From Cyanobacteria bacterium UBA6446 (GTDB taxonomy: Bacteria; Cyanobacteriota; Vampirovibrionia; Gastranaerophilales; Gastranaerophilaceae), in the NCBI GenBank assembly GCA_002438405.1, contig DJOE01000019.1:5144-69143 (forward strand): a DNA stretch of 64,000 nt. Reading direction: 5' to 3'. Positions 15,309-24,903 of this stretch are shown one piece after another. The notes below the pieces were generated by a model that saw only the letters and a program-made list of their open reading frames with translations, was not told the origin of the DNA and made no database searches. The position numbers and the translations under genes were made by a program. The stretch's first letter is position 1. Each line of letters begins with the position of its first letter.

Positions 15309-15713
15309 TTATCTAGCCGCAGAATCAATAATTTTAGACAATTTGTAAACTCTTGGATATTGACCAAATAATGACCATACAGACATATAAATAAATAGCC
15401 CAATCATAAAACTTTGAACGATAGAATAATCAAATATCAACGGTCTGTTAAAGAACAATACCATTCGAGAAACAAGATAGTTTATGTATGGAATATGCAA
15501 CAATATATCAGAAATAAAGCCTAAAACCATGCACAATACAAAGTACAAAAAAGAGATAAATATTGATTGAAAAATATTAAACCTCAAAAACTTTGACAAT
15601 GGCTTTTTCCCAAGATACATAATAAAAGCATAAATCAAACCGCCCCAACCCACAGTAAGGTACGAAACGAAAGACACAAGTCTATCGCTAAATTTTTGGG
15701 GATTGTTATGCAT
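15309..15713 (-). CDS. Tic20-like membrane protein
   Basis: A 134-residue protein with about four membrane helices. KFLRFNIFQSIFISFLYFV near residues 41-59 matches the [FV]RFNxxQAI motif of the Tic20/Ycf60 family found in Cyanobacteria and chloroplasts; the bacterial role is not established. The N-terminus (SDRLVSFVSYLTVGWGG) fits the first helix of that family. The ATG overlaps the end of the upstream TPR gene by eight bases, so the two are coupled. Confidence 0.65.
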   Translation of the reverse strand: MHNNPQKFSDRLVSFVSYLTVGWGGLIYAFIMYLGKKPLSKFLRFNIFQSIFISFLYFVLCMVLGFISDILLHIPYINYLVSRMVLFFNRPLIFDYSIVQSFMIGLFIYMSVWSLFGQYPRVYKLSKIIDSAAR

Positions 15714-16770
15714 TCTGTCCTGCTCCTCTTACAGAATTGATATAATCTTCCATAACTTGGCTATAAATCAATCTATACTCATCATTATCAGGAGAAATAC
15801 TAATTGCTGCACGATAAGACAAAATAGCCTGTTCAATATCGTTATCCAAATAGTGAGCATTTCCCAACAATACATAAGTTTCAGGATTGTTAGATTCAAC
15901 CCTCAATGCTTTTTTATATAAATCAATTGCTTCTTTATTTTGACCAAAGTTTGAATACAAATTAGCTAAAAGCACATAAGCATTTGATTTTTTAGGATCA
16001 AATTCAATAGCTTTTTTGAACATTTCAACCGCAACATCAAATTCCTTGAATTCTGTCAAAGAAATTGCATAACAAATATAAATTCTATATTTGTCATCAG
16101 TCATAGTTAATGCTTTTTCATAATATGAATAAGCTTGTTTTTTATCTTTCATAAGAGTTAAAGCATTTGCAATACAAACAGCAATCAACTCATTGTCAGG
16201 ATTTAAAACAAAAACTTTCTTAAACAATTTCAAAGCTGTAACATAATCAAACAACTTAAAACAAACATTACCCATATCAATCAAGGCATTAATATTTTCC
16301 GGATCTAAAGATAATGCTTTTTCGTAATATGCTTTTGCTTCAACATAATCTTCAATATCTTGATACAACAAAGCAATTGCATTATAAATTTCAGGATTTG
16401 TTGAGTTTAAATCAATAGCTCTATTGTAATAGAACAAAGCCTTTGAAAAATTTTTCCATTCAGCAAAAACATTACCAATATTGTAATAAATCAAGAAGTT
16501 TTTAGGATTAACTTCTAATGCTTTATTGTAGTAAGATAAAGATTTCCTGAAATCACGTTCATAAAACCACATTGTACCCATACCAACAAGAGCTTGAACA
16601 TCATCTGGCTTAATTGCTAAAAGGCTATCTAAAACAGACATAACCTTGTCATAATCTTGTTGTTGTAAATAAAGCTCTGATAATGCGTGATAGTTTTCAA
16701 TATTGTTCGGCTCTTTAGCCATTTTAACGACTAACTCGTTAATCTTCTCATTTAAACTCAAATTTTCCAT
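15706..16770 (-). CDS. Tetratricopeptide repeat protein
   Basis: A 354-residue protein built of nine or ten TPR units from residue 18 to about 345 (for example NIENYHALSELYLQQQDYDK, DVQALVGMGTMWFYERDF, PEIYNAIALLYQDIEDYVE, PETYVLLGNAHYLDNDIEQA). TPR arrays bind other proteins. No signal peptide or other domain is seen, so it is probably cytoplasmic. GGAG lies 12 bases upstream of the ATG. Its stop overlaps the start of the Tic20-like gene, which suggests a joint, possibly membrane-associated, function. Confidence 0.85.
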   Translation of the reverse strand: MENLSLNEKINELVVKMAKEPNNIENYHALSELYLQQQDYDKVMSVLDSLLAIKPDDVQALVGMGTMWFYERDFRKSLSYYNKALEVNPKNFLIYYNIGNVFAEWKNFSKALFYYNRAIDLNSTNPEIYNAIALLYQDIEDYVEAKAYYEKALSLDPENINALIDMGNVCFKLFDYVTALKLFKKVFVLNPDNELIAVCIANALTLMKDKKQAYSYYEKALTMTDDKYRIYICYAISLTEFKEFDVAVEMFKKAIEFDPKKSNAYVLLANLYSNFGQNKEAIDLYKKALRVESNNPETYVLLGNAHYLDNDIEQAILSYRAAISISPDNDEYRLIYSQVMEDYINSVRGAGQNA

Positions 16771-17077
16771 GTCTTCATTTTACTCCATAATTCGATTTTT
16801 GTAAATAAGGTTACGGAGTATAAATAATTGTCATTCTGAGGTACTATTTGCCACTAAATCATTTACCCTCGTCCCTCTTCCACAAGGGGCGAAAGATTAT
16901 GACGTCACTCTGTGCAAACAACTCCGTACTCTGCTCGGCTTTGTTCCTCGTAATTACATGCAAGGTTATATATTATATAGATCGGATTTACTAATCCGAG
17001 CTGTAAATTTATCATGTTGGCATAGCAATGCATTTTACAATTTTAGAGAACTATTCAATACCAACACTAAATACTAA
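16771..17077. other. Intergenic stretch with degenerate repeat-like sequence, no gene
   Basis: No coding frame is convincing. Contents: GTCATTCTGAG near 16829, resembling one arm of the common GTCATTCTGAG...GAAGAATC dispersed repeat; a more GC-rich block to about 16955; a 7-bp perfect hairpin TCGGATT/AATCCGA at 16982-16999; and TGTAAA...TTTACA arms around 17002-17041. CGTACTCTGCTC here resembles CGCACTCTGTTC near 63874. It looks like repeat debris rather than a structured RNA. Confidence 0.4.
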
Positions 17078-17109
17078 AACGGGCTCGTGGTGGATACCGC
17101 GAGCCCGTT
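17078..17109 (-). terminator. Terminator after the helical protein gene
   Basis: Perfect 10-bp GC-rich stem AACGGGCTCG/CGAGCCCGTT followed by TTTT on the minus strand. Confidence 0.85.
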
Positions 17110-17131
17110 GTTAAATCTATATCTCTGAGGA

Positions 17132-17713
17132 TTAACCTCCTGCTGTATAGCTTGGTGCAAGAAGTTTTGCGTCGTTTTTCTCCATTTCTTGGCAAGCTTT
17201 GTAATCTGCACTTGCAGTTTGCAATTGAGTCTCTAAGGAATCCTTTTCTGATTGTAGTAAATCTTCTTCATCTTTTAATGGATTCAACTGCATTTCTCTC
17301 ATTTGTTCAAAGTAATCTTGTATTTGTTGTTTTTGTATTGCAGCTGATGTTTCACAAGTTGCAGACATGCTTGATACTTGTTGATTGTATTGAGACATCA
17401 ATGCTGAATATGAATTGCTTTCATCTGTTGATAACTGAGAACCATTTTGAACTTTTGTCATTATTGATGCTGCATTTCCAGCTCCAAAGATAGAACTCAT
17501 AAGTCCTGATTTTGCAAGATTCATAGCTGCGTTTGATTGAGCTGTCAAGCTATTCAATGCAGCTTTTTCTTGTTTATCTATCATTTTTTCCATATCAGAG
17601 ACATCTCTAGCTGCACGTCTCAATCTGGATTGAACACGCATCATTCGAGCTTGGATGCTTCGCATCCTTTGCCCAGCAGCCAATTTTCCAAATGCTCCTA
17701 ATAAGAAACCCAT
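17132..17713 (-). CDS. Helical protein of unknown function, possibly exported
   Basis: A 193-residue protein, almost entirely helical. GKLAAGQRMRSIQARMMRVQ and SRLRRAARDVSDMEKMI form a basic amphipathic N-terminal helix, then an Ala/Ser/Met/Asn-rich middle (90-125) and an acidic coiled-coil (LLQSEKDSLETQLQTASADY) before a Cys-containing end (YKACQEMEKND). There is no Sec signal. Its shape recalls the 670-residue protein at 7548: helices at both ends and an S/N-rich core. AAGGA precedes the ATG by ten bases. TTATCA-N17-TATAAG is a plausible promoter. Function unknown. Confidence 0.6.
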   Translation of the reverse strand: MGFLLGAFGKLAAGQRMRSIQARMMRVQSRLRRAARDVSDMEKMIDKQEKAALNSLTAQSNAAMNLAKSGLMSSIFGAGNAASIMTKVQNGSQLSTDESNSYSALMSQYNQQVSSMSATCETSAAIQKQQIQDYFEQMREMQLNPLKDEEDLLQSEKDSLETQLQTASADYKACQEMEKNDAKLLAPSYTAGG

Positions 17714-17753
17714 TGTTCTAGTATCCTTGTGTTAGTGTCCTCGTACTTATATA

Positions 17754-17782
17754 AAGTATTTCGTGCTTTGATAATTGCCTTT
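17754..17782 (-). promoter_or_regulatory. Possible promoter of the helical protein gene
   Basis: Minus strand TTATCA, 17 bases, TATAAG, within a CTTTATATAAGT block also present upstream of the gene at 9775 (plus-strand 10157-10168). The transcript start would be about 35 bases before the ATG. Confidence 0.4.
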
Positions 17783-17984
17783 TTGGTTTTATCATGTTAA
17801 GTTATGTTACAAAAATAGGTTAATTTGTAGTATATACTTTTTATATAAACAAATATCTATTCCAGTATTTACGGCAATATTGACAATTGATAAATTTTAA
17901 TTTTTCTTGTAATATTTTTTGGTTTGTTGATAATAAAAAATGGGCTGAAACGTAAATTCAGCATGATTTTCGAGGGAAATGTGT

Positions 17985-19037
17985 ATGCTAAAAAAATTCT
18001 TTAATGTTAAAACAATAATATTTACTATACTTGCTATATTAATACTATTTTTAATCCCTAAAATGTACGGATTATTAATGATATTATTTGCATCATTTGT
18101 ATTCGCAGCTGCGTTAAATCCGTTAGTAAATAAAATACAAGACAAAATTAAAAACAGAGCATTATCAGCTTCTATTGTTGTTATCACTACGATAATCACA
18201 ATATTTGCGCTGATTTTACCAATAATTGTAATGTGCTACAAGGAGATTGAATTATTTATATCAATCATGCCGCAAAAGGCTTTATCTATTTATAATTTCA
18301 TTACTCACTCAAAATTGTACGGACACACAATCGCTGAACTTATTCCTGTTAACAATTTGGCTGATGCATCATCAAATATCGCACAAAATGTTTTTAGCCA
18401 ATCATGGAACTTCACAATGGCAGCTGCGCAAGCCGTATTTGTAACTTTAGCACTCACAATGTTTGTGTTTTACATCTTGGTTGATAAAGATTATTTAAGA
18501 GAGAAGTTTTTAGAATTCTTCCCTCCAAACATCAAGAAAAAAGCAGGAGATATCCTTTTTAATATAACTTCTAAAGTCGGTAATTATGTAAGAGCGCAAG
18601 TTCTATCAATGGTTACTGTGGGCATTATGATAACTTGTGTCGTTGCTATTTTGGGAATTGAATATCCTGTTTTACTTGGTTTAATCGCCGGAATTTGTGA
18701 AATCATACCGGTTTTGGGTCCAACAATTGCAGTTTGTGTAATTGTTGCTATTGCATTCCCTTTAGGAGCAGTTAAGATTATTCTGGCAATCGTGTTATTC
18801 TTAACAGTTCAACAAATCTCAAATTACATGATACGTCCATTCTTGTTCGGGAAATTCATGAAGCTTCACCCGATAACAATCATGGTTGCACTATTTGCAG
18901 CAGAAGAATTCCTTGGAATTTGGGGGGTAATTTTATCTCCTGCAATTGCCGCAACAATCTGCGTATTAGTTGATGAATTATACTTAACACCTATCAACGC
19001 AAAAGAAACAGGTATTTATATTGAACAAGCAAAATAA
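17985..19037 (+). CDS. AI-2E family transporter (UPF0118/PerM)
   Basis: A 350-residue inner-membrane protein with about eight hydrophobic segments. FASFVFAAALNPLVNKIQ near the N-terminus, and the C-terminal IAGICEIIPVLGPTIAVCVIVAIAF, SNYMIRPFLFGKFMKLHPI and FLGIWGVILSPAIAA blocks are diagnostic of the family. Members export small molecules (TqsA exports autoinducer-2; others move Na+/H+); the substrate here is unknown. Start: the ATG at 17979 is only two bases from GAGGG, so the ATG at 17985 (eight bases) is preferred. The radical SAM gene overlaps its 3' end. Confidence 0.9.
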   Translation: MLKKFFNVKTIIFTILAILILFLIPKMYGLLMILFASFVFAAALNPLVNKIQDKIKNRALSASIVVITTIITIFALILPIIVMCYKEIELFISIMPQKALSIYNFITHSKLYGHTIAELIPVNNLADASSNIAQNVFSQSWNFTMAAAQAVFVTLALTMFVFYILVDKDYLREKFLEFFPPNIKKKAGDILFNITSKVGNYVRAQVLSMVTVGIMITCVVAILGIEYPVLLGLIAGICEIIPVLGPTIAVCVIVAIAFPLGAVKIILAIVLFLTVQQISNYMIRPFLFGKFMKLHPITIMVALFAAEEFLGIWGVILSPAIAATICVLVDELYLTPINAKETGIYIEQAK

Positions 19038-20577
19038 TGAAATAGTTCTATATGATAGGATTGTAAAACGAGAAAATGATTTCAACATGTGGTTTGCATT
19101 CCCGGGACCAGAATCATTTGCAATGTCATCTTTAGGATACTTATGGCTATATCGTGCAATTGATATGCTTGATGATATTAATATTGAAAGGGTTTATTCT
19201 GATTCAAAAACAACCGCACTATTGAGAGATAAAATCGACCTTATCGCAATATCTTTTAATTTTGACATGGATTTTTTGCAAATATTCAAATTCCTAGAAT
19301 GGAATAATCTTGAATTTAAGGCAAAAGACAGATTAGATTCTGATCCCCTAATTTTTGCAGGTGGACCTGTTATTACATCTAACCCAGAACCTTACAAAGC
19401 GTTTTTTGATTTCTTTATTATCGGTGATGGAGAAGACGTAAATCTGGAAGCCGTAAGAACTTGCAAAGAGAATAAAGGAAAACCTAAAAGTGAAATTCTA
19501 AAGCTTTTAAGCGAGATTGAGGGTGTTTATGTTCCAAGCTTAAATCCGACAAAAGTAAAAAAATCAACAAAAAAACTTACCGAATGTATTTATACTCCTA
19601 TAATCAGCGACAAAGCATTTTTTCCAAAAACATTCATTCTTGAAGTAGAAAGAGGTTGTGCAAATCGTTGTGGTTTTTGCCTTGCCTCATATATTAATCT
19701 GCCAATAAGATTTGTTCCTTATGAAAAACTACTTGAAGCAATTGATTTAGGGCTAAAATATACAAATAAGCTCGCTTTACTAGGTGCACAAGTAACAGCA
19801 CACCCAAAGTTCAACGAAATTTGCAAATATATTGATGACAAAATCAAAAGTGGTGAAGAAATCGAAATGAGCGTTTCTTCTCTGCGAGTTGATTCATTTA
19901 AGCCGGAAATTGTACAAACACTAGTAGATGCAGGACAAAAAAATCTTACACTTGCAATTGAAGCAGGGAGTGAAAGACTTAGAAGAGTTATAAATAAAAA
20001 TTTAAAAGAAGAACAAATTTATAGCGCAATTAAAGTTGCCAGAAGTTGTGGACTTAAAGGAATAAAATTCTACGGAATGATTGGTTTACCAACAGAAACC
20101 CAAGCTGACATTGAAGAAATCGTAAACCTTGCAAAAAGAATTAAAGCAAAATATAAAGGATTTGATATCTCATTTGGATTTTCAACTTTTGTTCCAAAAG
20201 CAAACGCCCCATTTCAATGGTTTGGACGAGAAGACGAAAAAAGCTTAGAGAAAAAAGCAAATTATCTAAAAAAAGAACTACATAAAATTGGAGTTCAATC
20301 AAGTATATCCAGTGCAAAATGGGATTACTACCAAGCCGTACTTTCTCGAGGAGACGAAAGACTAACGGATTATTTGATAGAAGTTTACAATCAAGGTGCA
20401 AAGCTCGGTGCATTCAAAAGAGCTGCAAAACAATTGAAAATTGATACTGATTATTATGCAAACGAAACTTATGCATACGAAAAAACATTACCGTGGGATT
20501 TCATTGATATTAACCCTCGGAAAGAATTTCTAATCCAAGAAAGCAAACGTTTAATTGAAATATCTAAGGAAGATTAA
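19021..20577 (+). CDS. Radical SAM protein with B12-binding-like N-terminal domain
   Basis: A 518-residue iron-sulfur enzyme. The cluster motif CANRCGFC (CxxxCxxC) follows FILEVERG at about residue 210. The preceding 200 residues (AFPGPESFAMSSLGYLWLY, DLIAISF, PLIFAGGP, IIGDGE) follow the pattern of the cobalamin-binding-like domain of methylthiotransferase and TIGR03960-type proteins. SAM-handling features GAQVTAHP, SVSSLRVD, IEAGSERLR and GMIGLPTE follow. It starts at TTG inside the transporter gene (17-base overlap), with ACAGG eight bases upstream; the next ATG would cut the conserved start. The substrate is unknown. Confidence 0.8.
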   Translation: MNKQNNEIVLYDRIVKRENDFNMWFAFPGPESFAMSSLGYLWLYRAIDMLDDINIERVYSDSKTTALLRDKIDLIAISFNFDMDFLQIFKFLEWNNLEFKAKDRLDSDPLIFAGGPVITSNPEPYKAFFDFFIIGDGEDVNLEAVRTCKENKGKPKSEILKLLSEIEGVYVPSLNPTKVKKSTKKLTECIYTPIISDKAFFPKTFILEVERGCANRCGFCLASYINLPIRFVPYEKLLEAIDLGLKYTNKLALLGAQVTAHPKFNEICKYIDDKIKSGEEIEMSVSSLRVDSFKPEIVQTLVDAGQKNLTLAIEAGSERLRRVINKNLKEEQIYSAIKVARSCGLKGIKFYGMIGLPTETQADIEEIVNLAKRIKAKYKGFDISFGFSTFVPKANAPFQWFGREDEKSLEKKANYLKKELHKIGVQSSISSAKWDYYQAVLSRGDERLTDYLIEVYNQGAKLGAFKRAAKQLKIDTDYYANETYAYEKTLPWDFIDINPRKEFLIQESKRLIEISKED

Positions 20578-21203
20578 ACTTGCAACGGAACATGGTCTGA
20601 ATAAACCAAACTTGACCATTTTTCAAAATATGTAATTTGAGTTGCACTACCTGTTCTAATAAATATCTTAGACAATTTATCAGCAGGAATACCCAAAGCT
20701 CCACAAATCGCAGCTTGAATTACATCAGGATAAGTTACGATAATAATTCTATTACCGACATTTTCTTCAACCAATCTATCAATAACAGTTTTAATCCTTG
20801 CCACAAATTCATCTGAAGCTTCGACAACAGAATCAACATTTTTATCCGGATGAAGTAACAAATCTTGAATACCGTCCGGATATTTTTCAAGAATTTGACC
20901 AATTGTCATACCATTCCATTGTCCCAATCTGCGAGAAGTTAAATCATCAACAACTACATAGTCTTTTTTGAACAATTTAGAAATCATCATAGCAGATTGT
21001 CTTGTTCTAACAGCAGGAGAAGTATAAATTACATCATTTTTAACAGCTCTTGATTTCAAAAACTTTGTTAAAGATTCTACCTCTTCGATACCAAGTTCTG
21101 ATAGAGGAGGATAATTCTCAGACTCTGAAATTCTGCCTTCTTCTGAATATATTGTAGCCCCATGGCTTATAAACGTTATTTTACATTTTCTATTAAAATA
21201 CAT
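20574..21203 (-). CDS. Histidine-phosphatase-fold protein with altered catalytic residues
   Basis: A 209-residue member of the phosphoglycerate-mutase-like family by overall pattern: FISHGATIYSEEGR at the N-terminus, PPLSELGIEEVESL, IYTSPAVRTRQSA, RRLGQWNGMT and a C-terminal GALGIP segment. The RHG motif reads SHG (Arg lost), the acidic residue before LGxW is Arg, and the second catalytic His, normally in V-x-SHGG, is replaced (IVTYPDV). It is therefore probably not an active phosphatase. Start: a TTG at 21209 is in frame, but ATG 21203 has AAGGA seven bases upstream and TATAAT further up. Confidence 0.8.
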   Translation of the reverse strand: MYFNRKCKITFISHGATIYSEEGRISESENYPPLSELGIEEVESLTKFLKSRAVKNDVIYTSPAVRTRQSAMMISKLFKKDYVVVDDLTSRRLGQWNGMTIGQILEKYPDGIQDLLLHPDKNVDSVVEASDEFVARIKTVIDRLVEENVGNRIIIVTYPDVIQAAICGALGIPADKLSKIFIRTGSATQITYFEKWSSLVYSDHVPLQV

Positions 21204-21283
21204 AAGCAATTCCTTTATTTGTTATAATTATAGCATAGATTTTGTTTTTGCGATAGTATTAAGTTGATAAAAGGAGGAGCTAC

Positions 21284-21781
21284 ATGAAAGGAAAATCATT
21301 CAAATTCGGAGATAATATTTCGACTGACCATATTGCCCCAGGAAGACTATATCACCTAAGATCAAACTTGCCTGAATTTGCAAAACACGTATTGGAAGAT
21401 GCAGATGAAACATTCGCATCAAGAATGAAAAAAGGGGATTTTGTTGTCGCAGGTAGCAATTTCGGACTTGGTTCATCTAGAGAACATGCTCCTTTGATTA
21501 TAAAAATTGCAGGAGTCGGAGCCGTTTTAGCAAAATCTTTTGCAAGAATTTTTTACAGAAATGCAATTAATATCGGACTTTTAGCCATTGAATGCGATAC
21601 AGATGCAATTGATGATGGCGATGAATTAGAACTTGATATTGAAAAAGGAATTATTACCGATTTGACAAATGGTTCAATCATTCAAATAGAACCGCTTCCA
21701 CCTGTTATGATTAAACTTTTGAAGGACGGTGGACTAGTTGAACATATTAAAAAGAACGGAGATTTTAAACTAACCGACTAG
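21284..21781 (+). CDS. leuD: 3-isopropylmalate dehydratase small subunit-type protein
   Basis: A 165-residue swivel-domain protein of the aconitase superfamily. DNISTDHIAPGRLY at 9-22, FVVAGSNFGLGSSREHAP around 50-67 and AKSFARIFYRNAINIGLLAIEC are the family blocks; the substrate loop YHLR resembles the short (archaeal-type) LeuD/HacB subgroup. With a LeuC-type large subunit it isomerises 2- and 3-isopropylmalate in leucine synthesis, or homoaconitate in related paths. No leuC is nearby, so the partner is encoded elsewhere. AAAGGAGGAG precedes the ATG. Monocistronic by spacing. Confidence 0.85.
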   Translation: MKGKSFKFGDNISTDHIAPGRLYHLRSNLPEFAKHVLEDADETFASRMKKGDFVVAGSNFGLGSSREHAPLIIKIAGVGAVLAKSFARIFYRNAINIGLLAIECDTDAIDDGDELELDIEKGIITDLTNGSIIQIEPLPPVMIKLLKDGGLVEHIKKNGDFKLTD

Positions 21782-21882
21782 TTGAAAATTTTCAATCTTG
21801 GCTACAATATCTTAATATATTGAGTTTTTAGAAAAGATATTATATTCTAAAATAGAATACAATTACAGTAAGGGGAGAAAAC

Positions 21883-23175
21883 ATGAATATCCAAGAACGC
21901 ATGGACAGCATTAATGGCGTAATTAAACAAATCGCAGAATTTATACAAAACCATGAAGATATAAAAACAGATTTTAATGAATATTTAAGAACAATCGGAG
22001 CAAGTACCAAAACAGGTGTACCTCTACAAACTGCTTGCTTTAGCTATATCCTTGAACGTAATCTTGGAGAAGATTTGAAAAGTATTCCTGAATTATATTT
22101 AGAAAATACAAAAGGACTTGACAAAGATACAAAAGACATTGTTGAAGCAATCAATAATTCAATCTCTTCTGTTTTTGAAATCAAAAAAGTTACTAAAACA
22201 GGTTTTGACTTATTAAATATCGTCAATGAACGCAGATATATGATTACATCTTTGATGAAAATGACAGCATTCAGAGGAATAGGTTCAGGCGATTATATTA
22301 TCGCTCGTATCGTGAATATCAATGGAGATTACTATTTGTTAGAAATTTCCGGAGTCCTTCCTGCAACCAGAAAAGACGATGCTTATAGATTTGCAGTAGC
22401 AAAAATCATTCAAAATCCGGAACTTGTTTATTTGGATAATCCTGAAAAACAAAAAGAAATTGAAGAAGATGTTGCTGAAATCTATCAAAAATTTATGGAT
22501 TTCTTTGGAACAACTGAAATTATCACAACTAACAAATGTGCAGATGATTTAATCAGTGTTTTCAATGATTATGCAGAAGATGGCAAAAAAGAAGATTACA
22601 AAGACCTAATCCAAGAACCTGAAGAATACAAATATTTTGCTGTTTCTGAGTTCAACAACTCCTATGACAATTTCTTAGAAAATTCTCTAGGCGGTTTTTC
22701 TTCTCACAAAGAAACTTATGATGTAGGTATAATTTATGATAAGGAACTTGGTTTATATGCAATTCCATTCTATGGAACATTTAACAATATTTTCGAAGTT
22801 AAAGATTATACAAAAATTCTTAACTATGATGCTTGTATCAAATATTTCTTAGAAAACGATAAATACTCTGCAAACTTAATCAGAATGGTTGCAGACAAAC
22901 ACAAAAACTTTATGGAAATTGTTAACTCCGTTCTTGCTAAAAACTACACTTTAGAGGAACTTCTAAAAAAATACAAACGCAGATATGTTGATAACAAAAT
23001 TATTTCATCAACAACAGTATTGTATCGTTCAAAAGTATTTTCAAATACCCTTGGAATCATAGAAGATAACGAAAACAAACCGGAAATAGATACTTCTAAA
23101 AAAATTGGAAGAAATGACCCATGTCCTTGCGGTAGCGGTAAAAAATATAAAAAATGCTGCGGGGCAAATTTATAA
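21883..23175 (+). CDS. SEC-C motif protein of unknown function
   Basis: A 430-residue protein. The C-terminus is a perfect SEC-C zinc motif ([20 protein letters not shown]). SEC-C motifs bind one zinc ion and are found in SecA, where they contact SecB and ribosomes, and in many uncharacterised proteins. The N-terminal 400 residues are mostly helical with acidic stretches; [27 protein letters not shown] near 115 and YYLLEISG suggest a small barrel insert. No signal peptide. GGGGAG precedes the ATG. recN follows after 16 bases, with no separate Shine-Dalgarno. Confidence 0.8.
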   Translation: MNIQERMDSINGVIKQIAEFIQNHEDIKTDFNEYLRTIGASTKTGVPLQTACFSYILERNLGEDLKSIPELYLENTKGLDKDTKDIVEAINNSISSVFEIKKVTKTGFDLLNIVNERRYMITSLMKMTAFRGIGSGDYIIARIVNINGDYYLLEISGVLPATRKDDAYRFAVAKIIQNPELVYLDNPEKQKEIEEDVAEIYQKFMDFFGTTEIITTNKCADDLISVFNDYAEDGKKEDYKDLIQEPEEYKYFAVSEFNNSYDNFLENSLGGFSSHKETYDVGIIYDKELGLYAIPFYGTFNNIFEVKDYTKILNYDACIKYFLENDKYSANLIRMVADKHKNFMEIVNSVLAKNYTLEELLKKYKRRYVDNKIISSTTVLYRSKVFSNTLGIIEDNENKPEIDTSKKIGRNDPCPCGSGKKYKKCCGANL

Positions 23176-23191
23176 TACAAAATAGCAAATT

Positions 23192-24841
23192 ATGATTAAA
23201 CAGTTAAAACTAAAAGATTACATTTTAATAGATGAACTGTGTGCCAATTTTGATGACAAATTAAACATTATTACTGGTGAAACAGGTGCCGGAAAAAGTA
23301 TTCTTTTGAATGCTATTGACTTGGTATTTTCTTCACGAGTTTCGAAAGATGTCATCAAAACAGGTTGTGACAAGGCAACTATTGAAATTGTTTTAGAAAA
23401 TACTAAACATGATTTGTCAAAAATATTTGAAGAAAACGGAATTGATAACTTAGGTTCTGAAATCATTATCACCAAAGAAATTACTCAAAGCTCTGTTCGT
23501 TCAAGAATAAATGGGACTTTAGTAAACCAAGAATTAATAAAGAATTTGAGAACTCTGTTTGTAGATATTCACTCTCAACACCAAACATACACATTTCTTC
23601 AACCGCAATACCATATAAATCTTCTTGATTCTTACGGGAAAGATGATTATGGACATATTCTTCAAGAATACAAGGAAAAATTTAAGACCTACGAAACTTT
23701 GATTAAACAACTTGAAGATTCTAAAAATTGCGCAAACGCAACAGAATCTCAGATTGAGTTTTTAAAATTTGAAATAAATGAAATTGAAGAAGCAAATATC
23801 CAAAGTGCAGAGGAAGAAGAGGAATTAAATAAAGAACTTGAAGTTTTAGAAAATGCCGAAAAACTAAAAGAGTTAACAGGAAGTTCTTATTGGGCTATAA
23901 ATGGTGATGATGGCTCAATTCTTGAGGCTATGAGCCAAATTAAGATGGACATCTCAAAAGCTGCAAATTATGATAGTTCTTTAGAAGAAGTAAGCCAACA
24001 ATTTGTTGATGCTCTCGAAAACCTAAAAGATATCTCTTCAACATTAAGAGATTACAGTCAAAATCTTGAAAATGACACTCAAAGATTAAATGATATACAA
24101 GAAAGACTATTTATCTTTGATAAACTCAAACGGAAATATGGTGGAACGTTAGAATCTGTATTAAAAAGCTATAATGAATTTTGTGAAGAACTTTCAACAA
24201 TTGAATTTTCTACCCAAAACATTGAAAAGCTTGAAGATGAGATAAAAAAACAAAAAGAAGAACTAACTCAACTTGCCGCTAAAATCACTGAGAATAGAGA
24301 AAATTATGCTCAAGTTTTATCAGTACTTATTCAAGACAAACTTGCAGTTTTAGAATTACCAAAAGCAAGATTTGAAATCAGAATTACTCCTAAAGAACTT
24401 TCTTCAAATGGAGCCGACAATGTTGAATTTATGATTTCTACAAACGTTTCTGAAGATTTAAAACCGCTTGCTAAAGTAGCCTCTGGAGGTGAAATTTCAA
24501 GAGTTATGCTTGCGATAAAATCAATCTTTGCACAAAATGATGACATTGATACTGTTATTTTTGATGAAATTGACACAGGAATTTCCGGCAAGGCATCACA
24601 GAGTGTAGCAGAAGAGATTGTTGAATTGAGCAAATCTCACCAAGTTATCGTCATCACGCACCAAGCAATAATAGCATCAAAAGCAGACAAACATTTCTAT
24701 GTAAGAAAATCACAAGAAGACGAAACTAAAGTAGAAGTTTATGTTCTAACAGGTGATAACAAGATAAAAGCCCTAGCAGAACTTGCAGGTGGAGAAATAA
24801 ACGAACAATCAATTGAATTTGCAAAATCTCTTTTATCATAA
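23192..24841 (+). CDS. recN: DNA repair protein RecN
   Basis: A 549-residue SMC-like ATPase for double-strand break repair. The Walker A GETGAGKSILLNAI is at residues 29-42, the coiled-coil arms occupy about 155-370, and the ABC signature SGGEISRVMLAIK with Walker B TVIFDEIDTGISGKA and the switch VIVITHQ lie near 430-490. Length and order are typical. The ATG has no Shine-Dalgarno and lies 16 bases after the SEC-C gene; TATAAT overlaps the upstream stop codon and may start an additional transcript. A terminator follows immediately. Confidence 0.95.
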   Translation: MIKQLKLKDYILIDELCANFDDKLNIITGETGAGKSILLNAIDLVFSSRVSKDVIKTGCDKATIEIVLENTKHDLSKIFEENGIDNLGSEIIITKEITQSSVRSRINGTLVNQELIKNLRTLFVDIHSQHQTYTFLQPQYHINLLDSYGKDDYGHILQEYKEKFKTYETLIKQLEDSKNCANATESQIEFLKFEINEIEEANIQSAEEEEELNKELEVLENAEKLKELTGSSYWAINGDDGSILEAMSQIKMDISKAANYDSSLEEVSQQFVDALENLKDISSTLRDYSQNLENDTQRLNDIQERLFIFDKLKRKYGGTLESVLKSYNEFCEELSTIEFSTQNIEKLEDEIKKQKEELTQLAAKITENRENYAQVLSVLIQDKLAVLELPKARFEIRITPKELSSNGADNVEFMISTNVSEDLKPLAKVASGGEISRVMLAIKSIFAQNDDIDTVIFDEIDTGISGKASQSVAEEIVELSKSHQVIVITHQAIIASKADKHFYVRKSQEDETKVEVYVLTGDNKIKALAELAGGEINEQSIEFAKSLLS

Positions 24842-24844
24842 ATA

Positions 24845-24867
24845 AAAACCGGCAAAATACCGGTTTT
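24845..24867. terminator. Bidirectional terminator after recN
   Basis: Perfect 8-bp stem AAAACCGG/CCGGTTTT with a seven-base loop, between recN and the convergent sigma factor gene. Confidence 0.75.
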
Positions 24868-24903
24868 AAATTTAGAATAATAAATGATGAATGATGAATA
24901 TAA

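Noticed and set aside
15173..15403. Minus-strand frame overlapping the Tic20-like gene end and rpsL leader
   Set aside because: Out of frame with the recognised Tic20-like gene, no ribosome site, and its composition is untypical of a protein.
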